From assembly GCA_019634385.1 (NCBI GenBank), contig JAHQVK010000187.1, positions 1 through 56,046 of the forward strand: a stretch of 56,046 bases of DNA, read 5' to 3'. Shown here piece after piece: positions 1 to 8,201 of this stretch. How positions within the stretch are numbered: position 1 is the stretch's first letter; each line of letters opens with the position of its first letter. Both the position numbers and the translations under genes were made by a program. Source of the stretch: Myxococcales bacterium (GTDB taxonomy: Bacteria > Myxococcota > Kuafuiibacteriia > Kuafuiibacteriales > Kuafuiibacteriaceae). The notes under the pieces were generated by a model that saw only the letters and a program-made list of their open reading frames with translations, made no database searches and had not been told where the DNA came from.

Positions 1-171
1 AGCCTGTTGATCTAGCCCTGCACGCATCAATCGGCCGGTCTTTCCGTGAAACGTCCTGACCACAAGAAGTCTCTCCTCGGTCGCGTACCGCCAGGTACGC
101 TCGCCTCGTCGTCAGAACGTTTCACGAAAAGCCTGGCTCGACAGCTACACACAGGGCTAAATCAACAGGCT
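1..171 (+). repeat. A-type palindromic element, copy A1 (full length)
   Basis: A 171-bp nested palindrome. The outer 20 bases (1-20) and 152-171 are inverted repeats with one mismatch. Inside, 37-60 pairs with 112-135, and at the centre GCGTACC (83-89) pairs with GGTACGC (94-100) around a 4-base loop. The element abuts a partial B element on its right. The left edge of the window coincides with its left end, so its upstream flank is unseen. A 255-base open frame crossing it (46-300) is judged spurious. The same core recurs at 47.8 kb and 51.96 kb. Confidence 0.85.
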
Positions 172-174
172 GCT

Positions 175-234
175 AGGGGCTGTGCCCCGCTGAGAAGCAG
201 GAACTTGGGTTCAACCCAAGGTATTTTTGCTGTA
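175..234 (-). repeat. B-type cloverleaf repeat, copy B1 (partial)
   Basis: Right part of a B element in reverse orientation. It keeps arm II (GGGGCTGTGCCCC), arm I (CTTGGGTTCAACCCAAG) and the TTTGCTGTA terminus, but lacks arm III and the other terminus, which are replaced by the adjoining A1 element. It lies about 10 bases beyond the 3' end of the aminopeptidase P gene. Confidence 0.8.
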
Positions 235-244
235 TGTATGGCCG

Positions 245-2014
245 CTAACGGTATGATAATCGCTTCATGGTCTTTTTTCGCCGATTATAGGTGTTCTTAA
301 ACTTTCGCAGAAAGGCCTTTTCTTTGAAGGTCAGCATTTTAGGAGCAATGAGCTTTGTATCTAAGGGGGCAAAGGTTAAAGGCACAACCTGCATAAATCC
401 CTGGGGTCCTGGTTCTAATGTGCATAAGTTTTCGATCCGAACCCCCCCGAAGCCTTTTTCGTAATATCCGGGCTCAATGGAAAATACTTGTCCTATCTCG
501 AGGACACTCGAGTGTAGTGAACCAATTCGCGGTGGGTATTCGTGGACGTTGATCCCAACCCCATGACCGGTACCATGGTTATAATCCAAACCTACCGCCC
601 ATAGTGGTGCTCGAACGAGTGCATCCAACTGTGCTCCCCTAGCACCTTCCGGCAAAACCGCGGTCATGCCGGCGATAGCGGCTTTGAGTACCAACGTGTA
701 GTGGGTTCGCTGACTCTCGGTTGGGGAGGCATCCATGCCCACAAGGAAAGTGCGGGTGAGGTCGGTGGCATAACCGGCCTCAAAATAGGCGCCGGCATCA
801 ATGAGTACTAACTCACCGGATGCAATCCGCCGACGGTGGCTTGGTGGCCCGTAGTGGATTACAGCGCCATTTTGCCCTGCGGCGCAAATTGTAGGGAATG
901 ATAGTCCGGTAGCGCCCTGGCGTAAGAAGCGTTGGTGCACCTCTTCAGCTAATCGAGCCTCTGTCACGTGTTCACCAGCGGCGAGTTGAACATTTACCCA
1001 ACGAATGGTCTCTTCCATAACTATATCGGCCCGGTGAAACGCATCCGTCATTAGCCGAAGCTCTCCCGCCGATTTCCGAGATTGGTACCGATCGAGTGGT
1101 GCATGTACCTCCACAAGTTTTGCGCCCGATTGCTGAAGCTTGTTCTTAATGCGGACTGTCGATTGTGCGGGATCGTAGGCTACAACCGCAAAGTCCGCAC
1201 CTGGCCCGACGAATGCCCAAAGCTCTTCCTCGGGTACAAATCGAACATCGGGTCGCTCTTCATCAAGTAGATCTGAAGTAGGAAGGTCTTCAACACCAAG
1301 ATATAGATATTGAGGAGTCACCAGCCCAATGCTCGTAAATGTGGCCTGGAACGGAAGTTCGTTTCCGCGGAGATTAGACAACCACATCAACTGATCCAGC
1401 CGTTGCACGAGAAGTGCATCCGCGTGAACCGGACCCAAGATTTCGGTTAGCTGCTGCAGTTTGTCATGCGCGGAGACCCCTAGCTGCCCCTCATCGAGAA
1501 CTGATATTTCAATATCTGGCACTTGGTTGGTGTCATCAAAAGAATGGAGAACCTGGGCAGGGGACGGATCTAAGGCCACCCATGTCGCATTGGGAATCTT
1601 CGCTTGGTATTCTTCCAAACGCCTGGGAGTCATAGATTCAGCCGCAAATCCGATGGATATCCCCTGCTCTTGAGCATGTTCCAACAGGGTTGTGATCAGA
1701 ACCTGGTCCACCTGGCTTTGGAATGTAGTCTGTAAGATGCTCCATACATCTTTATCCACTTCCTTTTCCGCCTGGAGCCAATACCGACCGTCGACGGCGA
1801 TGTATGCTGCCTTGTGAACGATTAGTGCATCCGCCGTGGACCCGGTAAAGCCTGTTAACCACTGACGAAATGACTGCTCTTTGGGGACATATTCGTTCAG
1901 GTAGCGGTCTGTAGAAGCCACAAAGAGGGCATCAACACCCACCTCGGTCATGTATGCTCGGGTACTGGTGAGTCGAGCGCGATGGGTGCGTATGCTATCC
2001 GCTTTCTTGGGCAC
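245..2014 (-). CDS. Xaa-Pro aminopeptidase (aminopeptidase P, M24B family)
   Basis: Predicted cytosolic metalloaminopeptidase that removes the N-terminal residue in front of proline. At 589 aa it is the long, three-domain form resembling eukaryotic APP1 rather than the ~440-aa E. coli PepP: two creatinase-like N domains (about 1-310), then the pita-bread M24 fold. Expected metal ligands are visible: Asp406 and Asp418, His484 in HGTGHG (480-485), Glu514 in SIEPGYY and Glu528 in RIEN. The spacing of the two Asp residues is one longer than usual in E. coli PepP. The C-terminus is lysine/arginine-rich. The start is GTG. It is followed by repeats A1/B1 and lies 67 bases after the cytochrome gene on the same strand. 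Family assignment is secure; substrate preference is not. Confidence 0.93.
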   Translation of the reverse strand: MPKKADSIRTHRARLTSTRAYMTEVGVDALFVASTDRYLNEYVPKEQSFRQWLTGFTGSTADALIVHKAAYIAVDGRYWLQAEKEVDKDVWSILQTTFQSQVDQVLITTLLEHAQEQGISIGFAAESMTPRRLEEYQAKIPNATWVALDPSPAQVLHSFDDTNQVPDIEISVLDEGQLGVSAHDKLQQLTEILGPVHADALLVQRLDQLMWLSNLRGNELPFQATFTSIGLVTPQYLYLGVEDLPTSDLLDEERPDVRFVPEEELWAFVGPGADFAVVAYDPAQSTVRIKNKLQQSGAKLVEVHAPLDRYQSRKSAGELRLMTDAFHRADIVMEETIRWVNVQLAAGEHVTEARLAEEVHQRFLRQGATGLSFPTICAAGQNGAVIHYGPPSHRRRIASGELVLIDAGAYFEAGYATDLTRTFLVGMDASPTESQRTHYTLVLKAAIAGMTAVLPEGARGAQLDALVRAPLWAVGLDYNHGTGHGVGINVHEYPPRIGSLHSSVLEIGQVFSIEPGYYEKGFGGVRIENLCTLEPGPQGFMQVVPLTFAPLDTKLIAPKMLTFKEKAFLRKFKNTYNRRKKTMKRLSYR

Positions 2015-2081
2015 GACAAATTATTCTTACTGCAAATGGATGAGAAGGTGGGGTTATTTAGGATCGATGTGTATTTTTGTT

Positions 2082-3350
2082 CTACCGCCACCTGCTGTCT
2101 GAGGGGTTATGGCACTTCAGACAAGCTCGGGCGTTTTGGCGAGCGGCCAAGCTACCTTTGAGACGCTGTGCGTTAGGACCATGAGGATTGATTCTCCTAC
2201 CAGTGCTCGAACCATGGCATTGGATGCAATATTGCTCCTGGTGACAGCTAGCACAGGAGCGAATATTGCGTGACGCGATGGCGCCATGGAAGTTGCGAGA
2301 CCCACGGTCTAGCCATCCATCTTCCCGCATGGGGTGTGGCCCCACTGGGGGACTGGTTGGATCTGTTCGATCGCTTAAACGTATGGTTCGGCGAGCCAGA
2401 GGATCAGCGAGGGAACCATAAGAGGCCACTCCGCTTTGCAGGTGACATGTCATACAAAATGACTGGAGTTGATGACATGACTGGCAGCGAAAGCGATTCT
2501 GCTTAGCCCTGATGGAGTGTTGGGCCATCCAAGCGGCCGGATGATATCTTCTGTCCCAAGCCACACCGTCGTGGCATGTCATACAGTCATTTGGTGTGTG
2601 GCAACTATCACAAAGCGCTCGTTCCCGCTGAGCTGCTTGGGCGTGATCGCTCAAAAAATGGGCATCATGGATAGCGGAGATATAGTATCTCTGGGGTTTC
2701 AATGTGCCAGAGGCATAATTTTGAATGAGGGTACCATTAGCACCTTCATGATGGCATGTGGCGCATTCTGAACTTATATTAAGCTTTTCGTGGCATGCGA
2801 TACACTTGTCCATGGTAGGATAGTCATCCCGAACCGCCAACTTTTTCTTGGGTACTTGAGGATGGCAGTGTAGGCAATCTATTCCAGACTCGATATGTGA
2901 ACCATGGGCAAATTTGATGTTTGGTGGAGGTATGGACATCGGATGAGCAACCCCTTTGGGCGAATCTTCAGATAGATCTGGTTGGTCCACGGATATATCA
3001 CTATGACATCGTGCACAATCTTTGGGATCACCGGGCTCGTCCTCGTCGCCAATCCAATCATCATGGCAGAGTTCACACACCTCGTGGTCCGGAATATGCC
3101 GATTGGAAGACAACATCGATGTTTCCATATCTTCGTGACAAAAATCGCAATCTAGCCCTTGTCCTTGGATGTCCTTCTCTTTGTTTTCTTCGCGAATATG
3201 AAAATCGTGACTAAAAATCAGAGGATTGGTCTGTTCAGGAAAGATCACTTTACTAGGTCCCAATTCAAAGAAGAGGGAGCCAAGGGCTGAGGTACTCGCC
3301 CCCAATATCATGAGTACAACAAGAGTTTGCGTACGCACAGAAAGACTCAT
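2082..3350 (-). CDS. 13-haem periplasmic c-type cytochrome
   Basis: A 422-aa exported multihaem cytochrome. The N-terminus is hydrophobic and signal-like (about residues 5-26). Thirteen CXXCH haem-attachment motifs follow (CDFCH, CELCH, CARCH, CLHCH, CIACH, CATCH, CDSCH, CMTCH, CQSCH, CMTCH, CASCH, CIQCH, CLKCH), with many extra histidines suited to bis-His ligation. Its ATG overlaps the stop of the upstream barrel gene by four bases, so the two are probably translationally coupled. Cytochrome plus outer-membrane barrel is the arrangement of porin-cytochrome conduits such as MtrA-MtrB; equivalence is inferred from arrangement, not from sequence identity. Maturation would rely on the Ccm operon 6 kb away. 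Electron donor and acceptor are unknown. Confidence 0.88.
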   Translation of the reverse strand: MSLSVRTQTLVVLMILGASTSALGSLFFELGPSKVIFPEQTNPLIFSHDFHIREENKEKDIQGQGLDCDFCHEDMETSMLSSNRHIPDHEVCELCHDDWIGDEDEPGDPKDCARCHSDISVDQPDLSEDSPKGVAHPMSIPPPNIKFAHGSHIESGIDCLHCHPQVPKKKLAVRDDYPTMDKCIACHEKLNISSECATCHHEGANGTLIQNYASGTLKPQRYYISAIHDAHFLSDHAQAAQRERALCDSCHTPNDCMTCHDGVAWDRRYHPAAWMAQHSIRAKQNRFRCQSCHQLQSFCMTCHLQSGVASYGSLADPLARRTIRLSDRTDPTSPPVGPHPMREDGWLDRGSRNFHGAIASRNIRSCASCHQEQYCIQCHGSSTGRRINPHGPNAQRLKGSLAARQNARACLKCHNPSDSRWR

Positions 3351-5050
3351 TGGTGCACCATCACTAACTCGGAAAATATCCGGTAATTTCCTTCAAGTAT
3401 GGGGTTAATATTGTACAGCACTTGAACTCGGGCCTGCATCCATCGGGTAATATTAAATCGTGATCCAAATGAAAGATTCCAGGTCCGCTCAACCTCGTTG
3501 TCTACAAGATTGATACTGTTGGGTGAAGCCCAATCATTCCGCACCGCAGTCATTGAGATTTGCCCGTCAGCAACCCAGACTCGATCAAACATCGCTACAT
3601 CAGCAGCTAGCCAAGCGACAAGGTAGTCACCCCCGAAAGCTTGACCACCAAGAGGGTTAGTTCCGGCTTCTATGTGAGCGCCTATTCCGTAGTTAGCATC
3701 TCTCCAAGAAATGCCGCCGCCGGGGCCAAAAATAACATCTTCTCTTTGACTCCCGTCCGAGAGTTGATCGTCTCCTCGATAGAACTGGAAAAAACTCTTT
3801 GCTTCCAATGTGAGGTGATTGCCCATCATGGACCAGTTCCCTTCCAACTCCAACCGATCATAGGAAAATATATTGAACCAATTAAAGATAGAATCGCCCA
3901 AAAACCGTGGTCTGATTCGCAAATATTCTGCGCCAAGATGGAAGTTAAGGGCCGGGTCATAACTTATGGCGGCACGAACCCGATCGATGTGATCAGTGAG
4001 AATATTGAAAGCAAAACTACCCTGAAAGTTTAAGGACGCGGGTCGGAAATGATAGCCAACCGATGCGCCAACCAAGGACTCCTGAAGGCCTATTGTGCCT
4101 GCTGATGCCGCTGCCGCCAAGGCGCGCTCTTCATCACTTCCGATGACTTGCGTACCACGGGGGGAGAGCTCGGCTGAGTTCTCCCCGGCATCACAAGGCT
4201 CAACACATACGGCATTTCCGAAGCCCTCTATTGTATCATCGCGAAAAACCAATTCATTGCGGGCCGATAAGGATAGTGTAAGGCTTCTGAATAAACGAAG
4301 GAAAATGTTTCCCCCTACACCGAGACCACCAAGTAGGCCGCTTCCATCGTAAACCTCGGTTCCATCGCCAACGAGGGCATCCGATGAAGAAAACAATGCA
4401 TCAAATCGAACCGGAGCCCCCGCATAGACTTGCACGTCCATCCGGTTTTCGCTTTTGCCCCATAGTTGAGCAGAAAGCTTAATGCCATCATGCACATACC
4501 AATCAAGATCATCTACCTGGGTTTGTCTGCCCACCCTAATATCCACCCGCTGGCCGCCAACTTGGTGCCAATCAAGGTAAAGCAGGAGCACATCAATATC
4601 ATCAGGCGTCTGCAGGGGCTGTATGTCGCCTCCAAACGGGGTGTCCTTGTTGAAGCCATTTCCAAAATCGGTGTCAAATCTAATTGAGCCAGCAACATCA
4701 AACTCACCGTTTGGCCCCAGCTGAATGGCATTGCCGTCCACGGTCACATAGAACTGGTGAAGACTACGTTTGGGGTCTAGATCGAGTGGATCTAGCCGAA
4801 GCTGATAACCATGGTACACAGTTCTTGTGCGGATACTGTGAGACTGGGCTTTCCCTTCGCGTGAATAAATACAGTGGACACTTCCAATTGACCCGAGCCA
4901 CATGAAGACGTGTATAGCGGAGAACAACCAACCGCACGTACGCCGTGGGGAGCTTCTGTACCACAAAGCAGCCTGGGGGTAGCATCGACGAGTCAACGGA
5001 ACAATCCAGTAGATCATCACTGGAGAAAGCCCCTTACAGTTGTCTTCCAC
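3347..5050 (-). CDS. predicted outer-membrane beta-barrel, partner of the 13-haem cytochrome
   Basis: A 567-aa open frame whose mature part is rich in alternating aromatic/polar strands and short glycine-Asp turns, as in porins. Examples are the segments around VDIRVGRQTQVDD, RLFRSLTLSLSARNELVF and MQARVQVLYNINP near the C-terminus. The true start is uncertain: a good signal peptide (basic pair followed by a hydrophobic stretch) begins around residue 29 at a TTG codon (about 4966), so the first ~28 residues may not be translated. It ends in an ATGA overlap with the multihaem cytochrome gene. I infer that it sheathes the cytochrome in the outer membrane, as MtrB-type barrels do. A general porin is the alternative. 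Confidence 0.6.
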   Translation of the reverse strand: MEDNCKGLSPVMIYWIVPLTRRCYPQAALWYRSSPRRTCGWLFSAIHVFMWLGSIGSVHCIYSREGKAQSHSIRTRTVYHGYQLRLDPLDLDPKRSLHQFYVTVDGNAIQLGPNGEFDVAGSIRFDTDFGNGFNKDTPFGGDIQPLQTPDDIDVLLLYLDWHQVGGQRVDIRVGRQTQVDDLDWYVHDGIKLSAQLWGKSENRMDVQVYAGAPVRFDALFSSSDALVGDGTEVYDGSGLLGGLGVGGNIFLRLFRSLTLSLSARNELVFRDDTIEGFGNAVCVEPCDAGENSAELSPRGTQVIGSDEERALAAAASAGTIGLQESLVGASVGYHFRPASLNFQGSFAFNILTDHIDRVRAAISYDPALNFHLGAEYLRIRPRFLGDSIFNWFNIFSYDRLELEGNWSMMGNHLTLEAKSFFQFYRGDDQLSDGSQREDVIFGPGGGISWRDANYGIGAHIEAGTNPLGGQAFGGDYLVAWLAADVAMFDRVWVADGQISMTAVRNDWASPNSINLVDNEVERTWNLSFGSRFNITRWMQARVQVLYNINPILEGNYRIFSELVMVHQ

Positions 5051-5082
5051 CCGTAGATCCCCTAGATGCCGCGAGATAACCT

Positions 5083-5802
5083 TTGTTACCTATCCGAGAT
5101 ATACAAGTTCGCTGGACCCGACCTTGGGCCATGTACCTACTGATTGCGGCCATTGTGAGTGTGTTCGTTTATCAGGTGCAGCTTAGGTACGAAGTTGCGG
5201 ATGTAATAATCGCCTGGGGTGTTACCCCTCATCGTTTTTGGCTCGCGGTACAACAACCCTCGTGGCCGGATACCGGTCTGATGGCGTTGACGATAGTAAC
5301 CGCCATGTTCTTGCACTCAGGATACCTACATTTAGGCGGAAACATACTATATTTGCATGTTTTTGGGGAACGGGTTGAAGCTCACCTCGGTCATATCCAT
5401 TTCATGTTGGCTTATCTGGGTGCCGGTATATGTGGTTCGATGGTGCATATTTTTGTGCACGCAAGTGATACTGTACCCATGATCGGTGCCTCTGGCGCCA
5501 TAGCCGGTGTGTTGGGGATCTATGTGGTGTTATTCCCCGCGGAAAGAGTAACCACTCTATTTCCTGCGCTGGTGGTGCTGACCTTCGTGGAATTGCCGGC
5601 GGTTGTGTTTGTGGCCATCTGGGCGGCCCAACAAGCTCTCAATGGCTATATGTTGCTTGCTGAAGGCTTGGGTACCCGAGATGTGGCCTGGATGGCCCAT
5701 ATCGGCGGTTTTGTTTGGGGGCTCTTGCACGGCGGTTGGTTGAGGCTCCGCGGCTATGGTAAACGCCCCCAAATATCTGATGTCCCTCGGTCAGTCCAAT
5801 GA
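5083..5802 (+). CDS. rhomboid-family intramembrane serine protease
   Basis: A 239-aa polytopic inner-membrane protein with the rhomboid layout: six or more hydrophobic helices, an HSGYLHLGGNILYLHVFG segment in the L1/TM2 region, the nucleophile Ser137 in GASGA and its partner His206 in MAHIGGF. It cleaves transmembrane substrates within the membrane; the substrate is unknown. The start is TTG at 5083; the N-terminus it gives (MLPIRD) matches the usual MIPIRD/MIPLRD start of bacterial rhomboids, which supports it over the internal ATG at 5131. The 3' end overlaps the convergent SDR gene by 49 bases. Confidence 0.9.
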   Translation: MLPIRDIQVRWTRPWAMYLLIAAIVSVFVYQVQLRYEVADVIIAWGVTPHRFWLAVQQPSWPDTGLMALTIVTAMFLHSGYLHLGGNILYLHVFGERVEAHLGHIHFMLAYLGAGICGSMVHIFVHASDTVPMIGASGAIAGVLGIYVVLFPAERVTTLFPALVVLTFVELPAVVFVAIWAAQQALNGYMLLAEGLGTRDVAWMAHIGGFVWGLLHGGWLRLRGYGKRPQISDVPRSVQ

Positions 5803-6881
5803 CCGGATTGGTCAAAGTAGTCCCGGACGTATTGCATCAAAACATCCACGTATTCTTCAAACTCGGGACAACGAACACCGGTACCTTCCAATGCTGCTAA
5901 GGTATTGCGGGCATTATAGAAGGCCATGTTATCCAGGTAGTCGACAGCCTCGTGATTGACCGCAGCCAGTTTTTCCAGTCCCGGAAATCGGAGCAACACT
6001 TTGGTAATGTTCACGGGAACGCTATAACGAGGTAATTTTTTGCCTGCACGCCGCGCGATAGCTTCATAAACTCGACGAACCGGAAGTGGATTTGGATCAA
6101 CTACGTGAAAGGTTTTGCCAATGCTATCGTCGTTACTAACAATGGCGTGCACCGCATCTACAACATAATCTACCGGCACAAGGTTGAGTGGAGCACCTCC
6201 CTCCCCGGTTAAGGGCGGGGTGACGGGGGAAGCAACGAGCAACATGCCCATGTGATAAACGCTATCGAACCGATCAATTTCTCCGGTTCGTGAGTCACCC
6301 ACAACACCCGAGGGTCGAATGATGGTGACCGGTAATCGGTCTGCTGCTCTCCGCACAAGGACTTCGGATTGATACTTGGTGGCTTCGTAAGGATTCCGAA
6401 AACTATGTACCGGCTCAAGCTCATCCTCCATGATGACCCCTGTGCGCCGGCCACTGACATACGCGCTAGAGAAGTGCACAAATCGGCGTAAGTTAGGCAT
6501 GGCCCGAGCAAATGCGAGAACATTCGCGGTCCCATGTACGTTGACGGCCTCTGCCATCCGGCGTTCTTCGGACAAAGAATGGACGGCGGCAAGGTGGTAT
6601 ACTTCCCCTACTTGTCCGCTCACTTCGCGAACTTCCTGGCCGCTCAGTCCGAGATCAATGGAACGGATATCACCGTACACGATAGAGATGCGTTCTCGGA
6701 GATCTTTGTGGGTTGATGTATCTTCTAGATGCTTGAGAGCCTGGTCTGCTCTCTGTTGTTCATTCGGGTGAACCAGCAGGTAGAATACAGCCCGGTCATC
6801 AGTCTGTAGGCACTTACGAAGCAACCATCGGGCGAGAAAACCGGGGTAACCAGTGATGAAGAGGGTTCGGTGTTGATTCAT
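5754..6881 (-). CDS. extended-SDR NAD(P)-dependent reductase, thioester-reductase-like
   Basis: A 375-aa Rossmann-fold enzyme of the extended short-chain dehydrogenase superfamily. The nucleotide loop is TGYPGFLA (10-17); the catalytic pair is Tyr165 and Lys169 in YEATK, with Ser138/139 upstream. The N-terminal TGYPGFLARWLLRKCL pattern and overall layout resemble the NAD_binding_4 (acyl-CoA/thioester reductase, male-sterility-like) branch more than sugar epimerases. The substrate cannot be read from the sequence. Its ATG overlaps the end of coaE by four bases. The 3' end runs into the convergent rhomboid gene. Confidence 0.8.
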   Translation of the reverse strand: MNQHRTLFITGYPGFLARWLLRKCLQTDDRAVFYLLVHPNEQQRADQALKHLEDTSTHKDLRERISIVYGDIRSIDLGLSGQEVREVSGQVGEVYHLAAVHSLSEERRMAEAVNVHGTANVLAFARAMPNLRRFVHFSSAYVSGRRTGVIMEDELEPVHSFRNPYEATKYQSEVLVRRAADRLPVTIIRPSGVVGDSRTGEIDRFDSVYHMGMLLVASPVTPPLTGEGGAPLNLVPVDYVVDAVHAIVSNDDSIGKTFHVVDPNPLPVRRVYEAIARRAGKKLPRYSVPVNITKVLLRFPGLEKLAAVNHEAVDYLDNMAFYNARNTLAALEGTGVRCPEFEEYVDVLMQYVRDYFDQSGHWTDRGTSDIWGRLP

Positions 6882-7495
6882 GGTGTGCCTGTCTGCCCTG
6901 GATGGTTCAGCATCATGTACAGTGTTTGGACCCGTCGACGGGTAGCATCAACCGGTCCATCATTGTCTATCTGATAGTCGGCTTCGCGCACTTTATCCTT
7001 AAGTGGCAATTGCGCTCGGATACGAGCTTCAATGGCTTCCGCCGATAGCGGCGGTTGGCGCTGAAGAAGACGCTGCTTACGCTGCGGGAGACTCGCCCAA
7101 ACTACAGCGGTCACATCCACCTGGTCTTGGAGCTGATTCTCAAACAAGAGTGGAACATCGTAGGCGACCCAGGTTGCTCCTTCCTTTTGAGCCTGTTGGA
7201 CCGCTCGGTGGTAGAGATGAGCTACGGTAGGATGGACGATCGCCTCGAGGTCCTGTCGGGCGTCTGGCTGGCCAAATACGATGTCACCGAGAAGTTGTCG
7301 GTTGAGTGTACCTTCTGAGGTGAGAATAAGTTCGCCAAATCGTTGTACCACCGCGTTCAGTCCCGCGGAATTGGGGGCTACAGCCTCCCTTGCGAGCTGA
7401 TCGGCGTCGATCACCTTCATACCAAGTTCCAAAAAAAACCCCGATACTGTGGACTTTCCAGAGCCGATGCCGCCGGTGATGCCTAGGACCCTCAT
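6878..7495 (-). CDS. coaE: dephospho-CoA kinase
   Basis: A 205-aa cytosolic P-loop kinase for the last step of coenzyme A synthesis, phosphorylating the 3'-hydroxyl of dephospho-CoA with ATP. The Walker A loop is GGIGSGKST (8-16); the VIDADQLAREAV segment and the C-terminal basic helix are typical, and the length is normal for CoaE. It starts at ATG and overlaps the SDR gene, so the two are co-transcribed. A divergent cytochrome gene begins 82 bases away. Confidence 0.95.
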   Translation of the reverse strand: MRVLGITGGIGSGKSTVSGFFLELGMKVIDADQLAREAVAPNSAGLNAVVQRFGELILTSEGTLNRQLLGDIVFGQPDARQDLEAIVHPTVAHLYHRAVQQAQKEGATWVAYDVPLLFENQLQDQVDVTAVVWASLPQRKQRLLQRQPPLSAEAIEARIRAQLPLKDKVREADYQIDNDGPVDATRRRVQTLYMMLNHPGQTGTP

Positions 7496-7577
7496 GGGTG
7501 TTGAGGCTACCCCTCTTCCACCGCTTACTCTACTGCATCAGACTTGACTCGCAGGTCTTCGAGAGAGAATCAGCAAC

Positions 7578-8105
7578 ATGGTGAAGGAACATGTCCGTTT
7601 GGGTGGTTGCTATTTGGTAGGGGGGGTGTGCCTCGTCATAGGGGCGGTGGCCTTATCACCACCAGTATGGGCACGTGAGCCGATAGGCGCGACTCGATGT
7701 GGCACCTGTCACATAGCGGAGTTCGAAGACTGGCGAGTGTCTGCTCATGCTCGAAGTTTGGCCTCCCTGACAAAAGAGCAACAAAAAGATCCTACGTGCC
7801 GGTCTTGTCATACCTTGGCTCCTAATTCGGATGACGAAGGTCTGGCTGGGGTCCAGTGCGAGTCATGCCATGGTATTGGGACCTATTATGCTCCGACGCA
7901 CGTGATGCGCGACCGACAACTGGCGCAGCTTCTTGGGCTGCAGACCATCTCTGCAGCCACATGCAGGGGGTGTCATTCCGGGGTTGATGCGCGCCTAAAG
8001 CCTATCGACTACCGGAAAATGATCGAATCCGTGTCCCATAAACTCAAGGATAGTGAGCAGCCTAACCTACCGGTTCGGCGCAGTTCATTCCGCAAGCTCC
8101 AATAG
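7578..8105 (+). CDS. tetrahaem c-type cytochrome, cytochrome c554-like
   Basis: A 175-aa exported cytochrome. A signal peptide (about 1-32, ending near VWA-REP) is followed by four CXXCH sites with Cys41, Cys74, Cys94 and Cys129 as first residues. The short first interval followed by clustered sites, and the EFEDWRVSAHARSL segment, match the cytochrome c554/c-prime domain group of periplasmic electron carriers. An initial ATG is preceded by a purine-rich GAGAGAAT. The ResB-like gene follows within about 100 bases on the same strand, and the pair probably forms an operon. The specific redox partner is unknown. Confidence 0.85.
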   Translation: MVKEHVRLGGCYLVGGVCLVIGAVALSPPVWAREPIGATRCGTCHIAEFEDWRVSAHARSLASLTKEQQKDPTCRSCHTLAPNSDDEGLAGVQCESCHGIGTYYAPTHVMRDRQLAQLLGLQTISAATCRGCHSGVDARLKPIDYRKMIESVSHKLKDSEQPNLPVRRSSFRKLQ

Positions 8106-8201
8106 GTCGAAGCCCGGCCTGAACTACGCTCTTTGGACATGGTGCGCTAAATAGCGAGGCAGTGGGTCACGTCTCCCTTGGGCTACGGTGCCCATCAGGC
8201 T

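Noticed and set aside
46..300. 84-codon open frame at the left edge
   Set aside because: It runs through elements A1 and B1 and into the 3' end of the aminopeptidase gene; its openness follows from the palindrome, not from coding.
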